Of a stretch of DNA of 64,000 bases, positions 8,612-16,841 are shown one piece after another. The notes below the pieces were generated by a model. It was not told the origin of the DNA. It saw nothing but the letters and a program-made list of their open reading frames with translations, and did not search any database. The position numbers were made by a program, and so were the translations under genes. Each line of letters begins with the position of its first letter. Position 1 is the first letter of the stretch. Source of the stretch: Brevibacillus massiliensis (lineage in GTDB: Bacteria; Bacillota; Bacilli; Brevibacillales; Brevibacillaceae); contig NZ_HE978542.1 in the NCBI RefSeq assembly GCF_000311785.1, positions 1-64,000 on the forward strand. Direction: 5' to 3'.

Positions 8612-9442
8612 TGATATGCTCCCCTTATAGTAGACAGGTTAAATAATAAAACCTGCTACTGTGAGGGGAGCTTTTTCATGCCTAAAGTACAGTATAGTGC
8701 GTCAGAGAAACTGGCCGTTCTACGAGAAATTGAAAGCGGCCAGATTGGCGTTAAGGCTGCAGCTAAAAAATATGGGATTACGAAAACAACCTTAGCGAAA
8801 TGGCGACGTCGTTATGAGGTGTACGGATACGAAGGGTTAGAGATTCGAACCCGCAATAGAAGTTATTCTGCGGAGCTTAAGCTTCAAGCGGTGAAGGATT
8901 ACCTCTATGGGGGATTGTCACAATATCAGGTCATCGATAAGTACAAGATAGCCAGCCGAACACAACTCTCCAACTGGGTTAAGAAGTATAATGGTCATAG
9001 CAGCTTAAAAACCTATACAGGGGGAGCAAAAGCTATGACAAAGGGTCGGTCTACAACTTGGCAGGAACGGATTGAGATTGTTCTTTATTGTCTTGCCCAT
9101 CACTATGACTATCAAAAGGCAGCGGAGAAGTACCAGGTCTCCTACCAGCAAGTGTACCAATGGGTAAAGAAGTATGAAGATGGCGGTCAGGATGCCCTGC
9201 AGGATGGTCGGGGACGAAAAAAAGCGCCTGAGGAATTAACGGAAGCGGATTGCCAAAAGCTCGCGATGAAGAAGCTGGAGTATGAAAATGAGCGGCTTCG
9301 GGCAGAGAATGCTTTCTTAAAAAAGTTACAGGAATTCGAAAGGAGGCGACTCTAAGCCAATACCGACAGGAGAATGTCTACCTTGCCATTCAAGCCCTTC
9401 AGCAAGAAGGGCAGTTCAGCGTCCAGGTATTGTGTGAAATCG
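8612..9442 (+). mobile_element. truncated IS3-family insertion sequence (left end, orfA, start of orfB)
   Basis: The left end begins TGATATGCTCCCC at 8612, followed by a GTAGACA block and an inner inverted copy ending at about 8672, an arrangement seen at IS3-family ends. It includes complete orfA and only about the first 30 codons of orfB. Homology to orfB stops near 9442, where MFS coding sequence begins. The right half and right inverted repeat are missing, so the element cannot move by itself. Confidence 0.85.
8678..9355 (+). CDS. IS3-family transposase OrfA (double helix-turn-helix)
   Basis: A 225-aa protein with two successive helix-turn-helix units: residues 1-60, with IGVKAAAKKYGITKTTLAKW and a YEGL segment, and about 125-190, with KAAEKYQVSYQQVYQWVKKY. 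A C-terminal leucine-zipper-like tail follows (KLEYENERLRAENAFLKKL). This is the DNA-binding half of an IS3/IS150-group transposase, normally joined to OrfB by a -1 frameshift near the 3' end. ATG at 8678 has GAGGGGAG seven bases upstream. The ORF is intact, but its catalytic partner is destroyed. Confidence 0.9.
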   Translation: MPKVQYSASEKLAVLREIESGQIGVKAAAKKYGITKTTLAKWRRRYEVYGYEGLEIRTRNRSYSAELKLQAVKDYLYGGLSQYQVIDKYKIASRTQLSNWVKKYNGHSSLKTYTGGAKAMTKGRSTTWQERIEIVLYCLAHHYDYQKAAEKYQVSYQQVYQWVKKYEDGGQDALQDGRGRKKAPEELTEADCQKLAMKKLEYENERLRAENAFLKKLQEFERRRL

Positions 9443-9475
9443 CACTTCGTCAACCTCTTGTTTTCAGGGCCGATT
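9356..9475 (+). pseudogene. IS3 orfB fragment (first ~30 codons)
   Basis: Directly after the orfA stop, a different frame reads SQYRQENVYLAIQALQQEGQ and continues for about ten more residues to CEIA, the start of an IS3 OrfB. The DDE catalytic core is absent; the frame passes into unrelated MFS sequence near 9442 and stops at 9475. Confidence 0.75.
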
Positions 9476-10051
9476 AATGTCGGGCTGCCCAGCTTGATCA
9501 AAAAGCTGGGGTGGGAAGGGAGCGCATATGGCTTTCTCGAAGGAGCTGTTGGAGCGGGAGCGATTGCCGGCGCCGCTGTCGTCTGGCTGGCAAAGGGGCT
9601 GCGGGGCCGCTTCCGGCTGATTGCGCATTTTCTGGGGCTGATGGGGATGGCCGTCGCCGCACTCGGAACGATGAAATCATTGGGATTCGGGCTGTCGATG
9701 ATGTTCATCACGGGCCTGACCATCAGCCTGGTGGATCTGCCGATCATCACGTACATCCAGACGATCGCAGCCCCGCACATGCTGGGCAGGGTCATGTCAC
9801 TGCTGACAACGACATCTCTTGGACTCACGCCAGTAGGCTATACCGTGACCGCGTTCCTTCTGCAGCATGGCCTCGTTTCCTCCCAGGGTATTCTGCTGCT
9901 GAGCGGCATTGCCATGAGTATCTTTGGACTCGCCACCATCCTGCTTCCCAGCTTTCGCCATATGGAGCAGCATCCGAAGTGGCAGCAGGCCGGGCCGGGC
10001 GGTGCTGCAAATGCAGGGATAGAGGGCTTGGCGCAGCAGGCAGGAAACTGA
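9443..10051 (+). pseudogene. MFS transporter C-terminal half fused to IS3 remnant
   Basis: Six hydrophobic helices of an MFS efflux permease C-terminal half are readable, beginning FVNLLFSGPINVGLP and ending in a polar tail. The helices match transmembrane segments 7-12 in order and spacing. The in-frame residues before this point are translated IS3 orfB in a wrong frame. Thus the N-terminal half and promoter were lost. It faces away from the other truncated MFS gene at 7663-8610. Confidence 0.85.
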
Positions 10052-10067
10052 AAAATGAACGAGCAAA

Positions 10068-10095
10068 GCCGGCCTTCGCCACAGCGAAGACCGGC
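10068..10095 (-). terminator. terminator of codY
   Basis: A 12-bp stem with one mismatch (10068-10079 with 10084-10095), GC-rich at the base, lies 35 bases beyond the codY stop. On the minus strand it is followed by a T-rich stretch. It also separates codY from the convergent MFS fragment. Confidence 0.75.
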
Positions 10096-10129
10096 CCGCA
10101 ACCAGCTTTTACGTATTTGTTCCGCACGT

Positions 10130-10906
10130 TTAAGACGTTTTCCACTTTTCCAATTCCGAGTGAAATTTGTCGTTCAGGACCTTGATGTAGGTTCCTTTCA
10201 TCCCCAGCGAACGGGATTCCAGCACACCGGCCGATGCCAGCTTGCGCAGCGCGTTGACGATGACCGAACGGGTCAAGCCCGCCTGATCCGCCAATTGGCT
10301 GGCGACGAGCAAGCCTTCCTTGGCATCCAGCTGCTCCATGATCTTCTCGATTGCGATCTGCTCGCTGTAGGACAGAGAGGAAAGAGCAATTTTGGCAAAC
10401 GTTTTTTCCCGCACTTCGGTCTCAATTTCCTCTGTACGCTGGCGGACGATTTTCATGCCGATCACGGTAGCGCCTATTTCGGCCAGGATCAGATCGTCTG
10501 TTTCAAACTGGCCCATCGGGCGCAGCAGGACAAGGGTGCCCAATCTGCTTCCTCCGGCGTTAATCGGCACGATCGTCGTCCGCATCAGCGGAAAGAGCGA
10601 CTTCCACTCTGTCGACACCATGCTGTACGGGCTGTCAATGTCTTCATTCGCCAGCGATTGGCCTACTTCCAACAGTTTGACGTTGTAATCTTTCGGCAAT
10701 GGACTGGTGAATCGTCCTTCCTCCTGCAATCCGATTTCGTGGGATAAACCGCTGCCCAGAATCATGCCGTCCGCAGTAATGATGTAGACGTTGGCTGACA
10801 TCACGTCGGAAAACAGCTTGGCCATCTCCTGGTAACTTACACCGCTTCCTCCCATTGTCTTTTGCAACATGGAATTCACTTTTCTTGTTTTCTCTAACAA
10901 ACTCAC
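10130..10906 (-). CDS. codY: GTP- and branched-chain-amino-acid-sensing global regulator CodY
   Basis: CodY represses stationary-phase, amino-acid and virulence or sporulation genes when GTP and isoleucine/valine are abundant. The 258-aa protein starts MSLLEKTRKVNSMLQ. It shows the N-terminal GAF ligand domain (residues to about 155, with YIITADGMILG and LVLLRPMGQF) and a C-terminal winged helix near 200-250 (ASQLADQAGLTRSVIVNALRK). The GTG at 10906 is chosen because AGGAGG lies nine bases upstream; a TTG at 10924 falls inside that site. In B. subtilis codY follows hslU; here it stands alone with its own terminator. Confidence 0.97.
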   Translation of the reverse strand: MSLLEKTRKVNSMLQKTMGGSGVSYQEMAKLFSDVMSANVYIITADGMILGSGLSHEIGLQEEGRFTSPLPKDYNVKLLEVGQSLANEDIDSPYSMVSTEWKSLFPLMRTTIVPINAGGSRLGTLVLLRPMGQFETDDLILAEIGATVIGMKIVRQRTEEIETEVREKTFAKIALSSLSYSEQIAIEKIMEQLDAKEGLLVASQLADQAGLTRSVIVNALRKLASAGVLESRSLGMKGTYIKVLNDKFHSELEKWKTS

Positions 10907-11082
10907 CTGAAAATTCCTCCTCAAAGGGTTTTATGCTCTTTAGTATTGTCAGAAAAATGTGCCTTCATACCCTCGCTGTAAAAAACTTTTTTGCTCTATG
11001 CAAAAGAAGCACAGATCTGCCCCTCTGTACTTCTTCCCTTCTTTTACTTTTATATATGAGAAAACAAACCAAGCTGCCAAGG

Positions 11083-11577
11083 CTAAGGGTTTTCATTCTT
11101 TACCCGAACCGTAACGAAAAGCTGAAGAATACGGGAGATAATCACGGACCTCAACTTCACTTCCACTACTTTGCCGTCGATGACGTACTCCCGCCGCTCC
11201 AGCAATTCATGCAGGATGACGTGCATGTCTGAGAATTGCTCCACCTTCTTGCCTTTGAGGGGAGCGAGGTCGCTCTTCAATTTGCGGATTAGCGCCGCTT
11301 CGATAAACGCGTTCGGCTTGGGTTCCTCTACCGTCGCCTCAATCTCCTCGATCACGAGCTCACGTTTTTTGCGCTCGGCCTTATTGGTATTTCGCAGAAT
11401 TTCGATATCCTGCAGCAGTTGTTCGTTATGGAGGCTGAGCAGTTCATTGGCCTTCATCAAATTTTCCAGTCTCTCCGCGTACAGAAACTGAAACATGCTG
11501 GCCCCTGCGATCGCGCCGAAAAGGAACATAACGAAATACCTCAGCAGCCCTCGTACGCGTTTTTTTACAGTCGTCAT
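11083..11577 (-). CDS. ytrI: sporulation membrane protein YtrI
   Basis: A 164-aa protein with one N-terminal transmembrane helix (YFVMFLFGAIAGASMFQFLY), a long coiled coil at about residues 35-75, and a basic C-terminal domain. Size, topology and position match YtrI, a sporulation membrane protein of Bacillus. Its ATG overlaps the ytrH stop (ATGA), so the two are translationally coupled. Identification rests on architecture and the recognisable YtrH partner rather than on a catalytic motif. Confidence 0.8.
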   Translation of the reverse strand: MTTVKKRVRGLLRYFVMFLFGAIAGASMFQFLYAERLENLMKANELLSLHNEQLLQDIEILRNTNKAERKKRELVIEEIEATVEEPKPNAFIEAALIRKLKSDLAPLKGKKVEQFSDMHVILHELLERREYVIDGKVVEVKLRSVIISRILQLFVTVRVKNENP

Positions 11578-11897
11578 GGACGCTCGGGGACCAGGGCGTG
11601 AATCGATACCGTACCGGCATGCGCCCCGAGAAAGGCGGCAAAAATCAAGAGCAGCTGCTTGGCGACCGGAGAAAAATTGCCAAAGAAGATCTTCTCGATC
11701 TGGTAAAACGAGTCAAACGTCCCGCCTAAAGCCCCGACCAGTCCCCAAATCTTTAGCTGAGTTGCCAGGTCGTGCATTGTCAGCAGGGAAGGCTTGTTGG
11801 TTAAAAAAGCGCCAATGCCGCCCGTGAGCGTTCCGCCGACGACAATGCCGTAGGCTACGAAAAACGTCATGATAAATTGGATGATAAACTGTCCCAT
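11574..11897 (-). CDS. ytrH: sporulation protein YtrH
   Basis: A 107-aa integral membrane protein with three hydrophobic segments (FIMTFFVAYGIVVGGTLTGG, LKIWGLVGALGGTFDSFY, and QLLLIFAAFLGAHAGTVSIH). This matches the YtrH family, made in the mother cell under sigma-E in Bacillus and needed for efficient sporulation. ATG at 11897 lies close behind a GGGGGTGGGAG ribosome site. First gene of the ytrH-ytrI pair, overlapping by four bases. No convincing sigma-E promoter could be picked by eye. Confidence 0.88.
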   Translation of the reverse strand: MGQFIIQFIMTFFVAYGIVVGGTLTGGIGAFLTNKPSLLTMHDLATQLKIWGLVGALGGTFDSFYQIEKIFFGNFSPVAKQLLLIFAAFLGAHAGTVSIHALVPERP

Positions 11898-12010
11898 TCT
11901 CCCACCCCCACAGTAGGCGTTTGCTTATCCCTACGCAACTCGTCCGAAAAATATGATGGCGGGTTGATAAAACGCTCAGGTAATACCAACACTAATTCTC
12001 ATGGAAATCG

Positions 12011-12062
12011 CCCGTGATTCGTGCTATATTGCTGTATTGGTGAATTCCTGCAATTCACGGGC
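12011..12062 (+). promoter_or_regulatory. leader with two mutually exclusive inverted repeats upstream of the permease
   Basis: A 7-bp hairpin (12040-12046 with 12052-12058) overlaps a second possible pairing in which CCCGTGATT at 12011-12019 pairs with AATTCACGGG at 12052-12061. The conserved core of a purine riboswitch was looked for and not found. A regulatory role is only a suggestion. Confidence 0.3.
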
Positions 12063-12093
12063 GGGAGAGGGGCTTTTGCAAGAAGGATAAGAC

Positions 12094-13378
12094 ATGCAAC
12101 GATACTTAGGGCGGCTGTTCGCATTGCGAAGCCATGGAACCACGGTTAAGACAGAAATCCTTGCCGGATTGACCTCGTACTTGACCGTCGTTTACGTGAT
12201 TGCTGTAAACGCGGCGATCCTGTTTGACGCTGGAATCCCCTATTCAGCCGGCATGCTGGCGACGATCCTGACCGGATGTATCGGCTGCCTGCTGATGGGA
12301 TTGTGGGCGAACTCGCCGATCGTGCTCGTCCCTGGAATGGGTGTCAACGCGCTGTTCACCTACACGATCGTCCATTCCTTGGGACTTGCCTGGCAGGAGG
12401 CCCTCGCGGCTGTCTTCGTCTCCGGGCTGATCTTCACGATCACTGCCTTTACCCGCTACGCTGCCGTGCTGGCACTGGCGATCCCGCAGTCCTTGAAGGA
12501 GGGGATTACCGTCGGAATCGGTCTGTTCCTGACGTTCATCGGCCTGCAAAAAGGCGGCCTAGTCGTCCCGTCGGAAACGACGTTCGTCGCGATCGGCCAT
12601 CTGGGCAGTCCGCAGGCGTTGACCGCGATCCTGACGCTGCTTCTGACTGTGCTTTTGTTCGCGCGGAAAGTGACGGGAACCTTTTTGATTGCGATGGGGG
12701 CGGGAACGCTCGTGGCCGCGTTGTTTGGCCTCGTCGATTTTAGCGGGCTCAACTGGGCTGGGATTTCCTTTGCCGAGTATGCATCGGTGTTCGGGCAGCT
12801 GTCTTTTGACCGACTTACTGCCCTGCCGTTTTGGATCGCAGCTTTTTCATTGACGATGGTCGTGTTGTTTGAAAACATGGGGCTACTGTACGGACTGCTT
12901 CCGCAGAAAATTTCAGCGCTCCTACCAGGCAAACGCGATATCTGTGATGACAGCCGGACTTTTGGGCACCAGCCCGACCATCTCTGCGGCAGAGAGCGCA
13001 GCCGGGGTGGCCGCTGGCGGTAAGACAGGCTTGACAGCAGTGACAACCGGCATCCTGATCCTCGGATCCGTCTTGTTTATTCCGGTGATGAAGCTCATCC
13101 CGGACAGCGCCATTGCCCCGGTACTGATCGTCGTGGGCGGCCTGATGCTGCAAAACGTGAAAAACATCCCGTTCGCAGACTTCTCGGAAGGGTTTCCGGC
13201 CTTTTTGATCATCGCTTTGATCCCCTTCACCTACAGCATCGTAGACGGCATTGCTTTCGGTTTTATCGCCTACCCGCTGATCAAATTGGCGCTGGGACGG
13301 ACGAAGGAGCTTTCCCTGCCGCTTTGTCTGATCTCGGGACTGTTTTTGCTCGGGCTTGTATTGGGAAGCAAATTGTAA
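12094..13378 (+). pseudogene. NCS2-family purine permease (AzgA/PbuG-like), frameshifted
   Basis: The first frame gives about 270 residues of a guanine/hypoxanthine permease. It has the opening RLFALRSHGTTVKTEILAGL, VPGMGVNALFTYTIV and GITVGIGLFLTFIGLQKGG. After ENMGLLYGLLP (about 12904) the match continues only in the +1 frame with FQRSYQANAISVMTAGLLGT and SAAESAAGVAAGG to the stop at 13378. Both frames together span 428 codons plus one base, the usual family length, so a single-base indel separates them. Either the gene is inactivated or the read has an error here. A terminator follows at 13388. Confidence 0.88.
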
Positions 13379-13387
13379 CAGGAGTAA

Positions 13388-13422
13388 GAAGCGATTGGCG
13401 TGATTGCCAATCGCTTCTTTTT
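13388..13422 (+). terminator. Rho-independent terminator after the purine permease
   Basis: A 12-bp perfect stem (13388-13399 with 13406-13417), six-base loop, then five T. Confidence 0.95.
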
Positions 13423-13478
13423 GTGAATAGCAAGATGACGAATATTTACCGCTGCCTTTCTCCCATACTAAACAGGAA

Positions 13479-14750
13479 TTGAACGGGAGGGGAGGTGTAG
13501 CCCTGCAAGCCTTAACAAAGACCTTGCTGAAAAATCGCCCCTATGTTTTCCTGCTGTTCGGAGTTTTCATCGTTCACGTCGCTACGTACCTGATCACTCC
13601 CATCTTTCCCGTCTTTTTGAAAAAGGTCCACTCCTTGTCTCTGACGGAAGTGGGGACCGTGCTGGGAATCGGAAGCTTCGCCTTCCAGGCGGGGAGTCTG
13701 GTTGGCGGGGTACTGGCTGACCGCTTCGGAAGACGCGCAGTGATGACGACAGGTGCCGCTTTGCAAGGTGCAGCCATGCTGGGCTACAGTTTTAGCCAGC
13801 CCTATCTGGCGTTTCTGGCGTTCTCGCTGATCAACGGGATTGGCCTGGGATTTTACGCACCGGCACTCAAGGCGATGATGGCCAATGTCGTTGCGGAGAA
13901 ATACCGCACCACAGCTTTTTCGGGACGGGCTATCTCCGCCAATCTGGGGATCATTATCGCCGGCCTGGTGGTGACTTTGTTTGCGCTGACGCCGAATCGC
14001 CGCTTGTTCCTCTACGCCGCCGGGCTGTTCTGGCTGGTGGCGCTGCTCGCCAGATTTTCTTTGCCGGGCGACCGCTGTACCCGGGACGACTGCCGGCCGC
14101 TGCCCCTGCCTGAGTATACGCGAATTTTGCGGCATCGCAGTTTTTTGCTCTTTTCCGCTGTATCCCTGTTGATCTGGGCGCTGTATGCCCAGTTTGCCTT
14201 CGTCCTGCCGCTGCGCGGGGAACACGTCCTCGGCACAGCTGCCACGATCGGCCTGATCTACACCATAAACTCCACGGTTGTCGTCCTGTTTCAAGGGCTG
14301 ATTTTGCGGCTTGTACTCAACAGGATAAACCCGTATATCTCCTTGGTCGTCGGCACGCTGCTGATCGGGACGGGGCTGTTTTTGCTGGGCTTTGCCCACA
14401 GCTTTCCGATGCTGAGCGCGTCGGCCGTCATCTTTATTTTTGGAGAAATGATGTTTTTGCCGGTGCTGGACAGTTTGATCGGATACTTCTCGGAGACACA
14501 ATGGCTCAGCGTATACTTTGCGATCGGGAATTTCATTTCCGGGATCGGCAGCGCCCTGGGCACCTCGATTGGCGGCTACCTCATCCAAAAGTTAGGCGGC
14601 GTGGGCAGCAGCACCCCCTGGATCGTTTACGGATTGGTTACGGTGTGCTTCGCCTCTCTGGTCGGCCTGTTTGCCCTTTACGCCAAACCGCGCTACCGGC
14701 AGGGGCGGCCCGAACAACTCATCTTTCGCCGAAGGGAGAAACTCCGATGA
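13479..14750 (+). CDS. MFS transporter (DHA1-like, 12 TM)
   Basis: A complete 12-helix major facilitator with the motif GVLADRFGRRAVM between helices 2 and 3 and the helix-5 GIGLGFYAPALKAMM block. The length of about 420 aa is standard. Substrate is unknown. The start is unclear: the listed TTG at 13479 has no ribosome site, whereas GGGAGGGGAGGTG at 13486-13498 points to the CTG at 13503 (eight residues shorter), an unusual start codon. The stop overlaps the ATG of the next small ORF (ATGA). Confidence 0.85.
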   Translation: MNGRGGVALQALTKTLLKNRPYVFLLFGVFIVHVATYLITPIFPVFLKKVHSLSLTEVGTVLGIGSFAFQAGSLVGGVLADRFGRRAVMTTGAALQGAAMLGYSFSQPYLAFLAFSLINGIGLGFYAPALKAMMANVVAEKYRTTAFSGRAISANLGIIIAGLVVTLFALTPNRRLFLYAAGLFWLVALLARFSLPGDRCTRDDCRPLPLPEYTRILRHRSFLLFSAVSLLIWALYAQFAFVLPLRGEHVLGTAATIGLIYTINSTVVVLFQGLILRLVLNRINPYISLVVGTLLIGTGLFLLGFAHSFPMLSASAVIFIFGEMMFLPVLDSLIGYFSETQWLSVYFAIGNFISGIGSALGTSIGGYLIQKLGGVGSSTPWIVYGLVTVCFASLVGLFALYAKPRYRQGRPEQLIFRRREKLR

Positions 14751-14899
14751 ACCATCGACCTTATGAAGAATACGACTTTGAATCCCGCGCTGTGCCGCTC
14801 GTTTCCCTGCTTTATCGCATGGAAGACAAGCAGGCGGCCAGGTGGCATGAGGAACTGCAAAGACAAGATGACGATTATCGCTTCCTGTACTGGGAATAG
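14747..14899 (+). CDS. 50-aa acidic/aromatic small protein
   Basis: The ATG overlaps the stop codon of the MFS gene (ATGA) and has GAAGGGAG upstream. The product begins MNHRPYEEYDFESRAVPLVSL and ends with an acidic, aromatic tail, QRQDDDYRFLYWE. No family is recognised. Translational coupling to the transporter suggests co-expression. Confidence 0.6.
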   Translation: MNHRPYEEYDFESRAVPLVSLLYRMEDKQAARWHEELQRQDDDYRFLYWE

Positions 14900-14914
14900 C
14901 GCGGAGGGGCTGCC

Positions 14915-15052
14915 ATGGAGTATTCCAAAGAACGTGTTTCCAATAACGTCGACGTCCGCAAGGAGACCAACCATCAGCCAAAATCCGTGCAAAACGACGA
15001 GCCGGGACATGGCAGCAAAAAACTGGAGGGGCCAAACCGCCCGTCAACCTGA
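14915..15052 (+). CDS. 45-aa hydrophilic protein, possibly SspP-like small spore protein
   Basis: A short ORF with GCGGAGGGG upstream of the ATG at 14915, followed by a terminator. It is rich in Asn, Lys, Pro, Gly and His, with no hydrophobic residues in clusters. The segment EPGHGSKKLEGPNRPST resembles the Gly-Ser-Lys-Lys region of small acid-soluble spore protein P. The similarity is weak and from memory of the family, so the assignment is tentative. Confidence 0.5.
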   Translation: MEYSKERVSNNVDVRKETNHQPKSVQNDEPGHGSKKLEGPNRPST

Positions 15053-15059
15053 AAACGCA

Positions 15060-15094
15060 GAAGGTGTTTGCGAACTCAAGTCGTAAACACCTTC
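15060..15094. terminator. bidirectional hairpin between convergent genes
   Basis: A 10-bp stem (15060-15069 with 15085-15094) with a 15-base loop lies between the small ORF stop at 15052 and the convergent gene stop at 15107. T-runs are short. Confidence 0.65.
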
Positions 15095-15106
15095 TCTTAT
15101 GCCGTC

Positions 15107-15613
15107 CTACTTTTGGATGTTCCGTATCTTATACGGCACCTGCCAGCTTTCGAGCTGATCGTAAAACTGCCGTTCCTCCGCAAGCGGAATCCGCAGCAGC
15201 AGGTACTGGCCAAAATGGAACAGGATGCGCTCCCGCTCCCCCTCTGACAACCGAAAGCGAGGAAACTGCGCCACGTCCAGCAGCTTGTAAAAGTATTGAA
15301 AGCGCTCCTCGGTCAGCTCTGCGTGAAAACTGCGGCTGACGACGACATCGCCGCTCCTGTGATCCACCAGGTTATCCCGGCTCGCCCCCAAAAACCGGAG
15401 CACCTCACCGGCCCGCCGTCCCAGCTTTTCGGCGAGCAGGCTGTCGTTGTACTCCACCTCCAGGCGGTCCAAACGCCGACGCACCGAGTCGAGCATCGCC
15501 CTGAACACTTTGTGGACGACGAGATTGGTCGGGGCGAACTGATTTTCGTAAAAGTCGTATTCCAGCCGGGCATCGCCGTCCTGCTCCCAGCGGTAAAACA
15601 AGATCCCGTTCAT
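15107..15613 (-). CDS. hypothetical protein downstream of the M42 peptidase
   Basis: A 168-aa soluble, charged protein with no recognised family. It has a mainly helical central part (VFRAMLDSVRRRLDRLEVEY) and a C-terminal region with many aromatic residues. An ATG at 15613 follows the peptidase stop by 15 bases with AGGGACCGGG upstream, so it is the second gene of that operon. Confidence 0.7.
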   Translation of the reverse strand: MNGILFYRWEQDGDARLEYDFYENQFAPTNLVVHKVFRAMLDSVRRRLDRLEVEYNDSLLAEKLGRRAGEVLRFLGASRDNLVDHRSGDVVVSRSFHAELTEERFQYFYKLLDVAQFPRFRLSEGERERILFHFGQYLLLRIPLAEERQFYDQLESWQVPYKIRNIQK

Positions 15614-15628
15614 CTGATCCCGGTCCCT

Positions 15629-16705
15629 CTAGCGAGCGCGAATCGCATCCAGCGCAGCCCGGTCCATCTTCTTCGCAACGGCGATCAGCAGCCGTTTGGC
15701 AGCTTCGTAGTCGTCTCGGTTCATGATCGCCGCATGGCTGTGGATGTAGCGGGCAGGAATGCCGATAACGGCAGAGGGTACTCCTTTTCCATGCAGGTGA
15801 ACCGCGCCGGCATCCGTACCGCCCTGGCTGATGAAGAACTGGTACTTGATCCCTTCGCTTTCACAGATGTCGATCAGAAAATCCCGCAGGCCGGGCAGCG
15901 TCACCATGGTCCGGTCAAAAATTCGCATCAGCAGCCCTTCTCCAAGCTTGCCCATGCCGTCCTTTACTCCCGGTATGTCGCCTGCCGGACTGGCATCAAG
16001 CGCCAGGAACAGCTCGGGGTCGATCAGGTTTGCCGCCGTTTTGGCGCCGCGCAATCCCACCTCTTCCTGTACGGTCGCACCCGCGTAGATGACGTTCGGG
16101 TGGCCGGGATGCTCGCTCAGTTCTTTCAGCAGTTCGATCGCCAGGGAGCAGCCATAGCGGTTGTCCCAAGCTTTGGCCATGATCTTCCGCTCATCTGCCA
16201 TGACAGTAAACGGACAGACGGGAACGACCGGCTGGCCGGGGCGAACGCCCGCTTTTTCCGCCTCTTCCTTGTTATCCACCCCGATGTCGATGTACATGTT
16301 TTTGATCTCCATCGGCCGGTTCCGCACCTCGTCACTCAGGACGTGCGGCGGAATGGAGCTGATCACTCCATCGATCGGCCCCTTGTCTGTGATCACCTGC
16401 ACGCGCTGGGCCAGCAGCACCTGGCTCCACCAGCCGCCAAGCGGTTGAAAAGACAGGAAGCCTTTTTCGGAGATGCGGGTAACCATGAAACCGACTTCGT
16501 CCATGTGGCCCGCCACCATGATCCGCGGCCCCTGCTCGTCACCCCGTTTGACGCCAAAGATGCTGCCCAGATTGTCATATGTAATCTCATCCGTGTATTT
16601 TTCCATGTACTCCCGCATGATGACGCGAACGGGCCCTTCAAAACCGGGAACGCCCGGCGCCTCAGTGAGCCGCTTCCACAATTCCAGTTGAAAATCAGCG
16701 GTCAA
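15629..16705 (-). CDS. M42-family metallopeptidase (glutamyl aminopeptidase/YsdC-like)
   Basis: A cocatalytic di-metal aminopeptidase of the M42 family (358 aa). Metal ligands are visible in order: His in AGHMDEVGF, Asp in KAWDNRYGC, the Glu pair in [12 protein letters not shown], Asp in [13 protein letters not shown], and His in [12 protein letters not shown]. Such enzymes form large tetrahedral complexes and trim peptides. The TTG at 16705 is chosen because AAGGAGG lies eight bases upstream. Operon leader for the following unknown gene. Some relatives are annotated as endoglucanases, which the metal motifs do not support here. Confidence 0.93.
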   Translation of the reverse strand: MTADFQLELWKRLTEAPGVPGFEGPVRVIMREYMEKYTDEITYDNLGSIFGVKRGDEQGPRIMVAGHMDEVGFMVTRISEKGFLSFQPLGGWWSQVLLAQRVQVITDKGPIDGVISSIPPHVLSDEVRNRPMEIKNMYIDIGVDNKEEAEKAGVRPGQPVVPVCPFTVMADERKIMAKAWDNRYGCSLAIELLKELSEHPGHPNVIYAGATVQEEVGLRGAKTAANLIDPELFLALDASPAGDIPGVKDGMGKLGEGLLMRIFDRTMVTLPGLRDFLIDICESEGIKYQFFISQGGTDAGAVHLHGKGVPSAVIGIPARYIHSHAAIMNRDDYEAAKRLLIAVAKKMDRAALDAIRAR

Positions 16706-16841
16706 GCGAACAACCTCCTTCGATACGATCCAGCTTGGGAAACCTACCATTTATTATCTGCTAACCGAAGGGCAAATGCAACCGGCTTTACGGCACGCAA
16801 ACCGGGCGGCTTCCCCGGCGAATGGCACCGAGGTCTGACCG

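Noticed and set aside
11898-11990. Sigma-E promoter for ytrH
   Set aside because: A TCATATTT could serve as -35, but nothing resembling CATACAAT lies at 13-15 bases.
12000-12093. Purine riboswitch upstream of the NCS2 permease
   Set aside because: The conserved J-regions and loop-loop sequences of purine aptamers were not found; only short inverted repeats are present.
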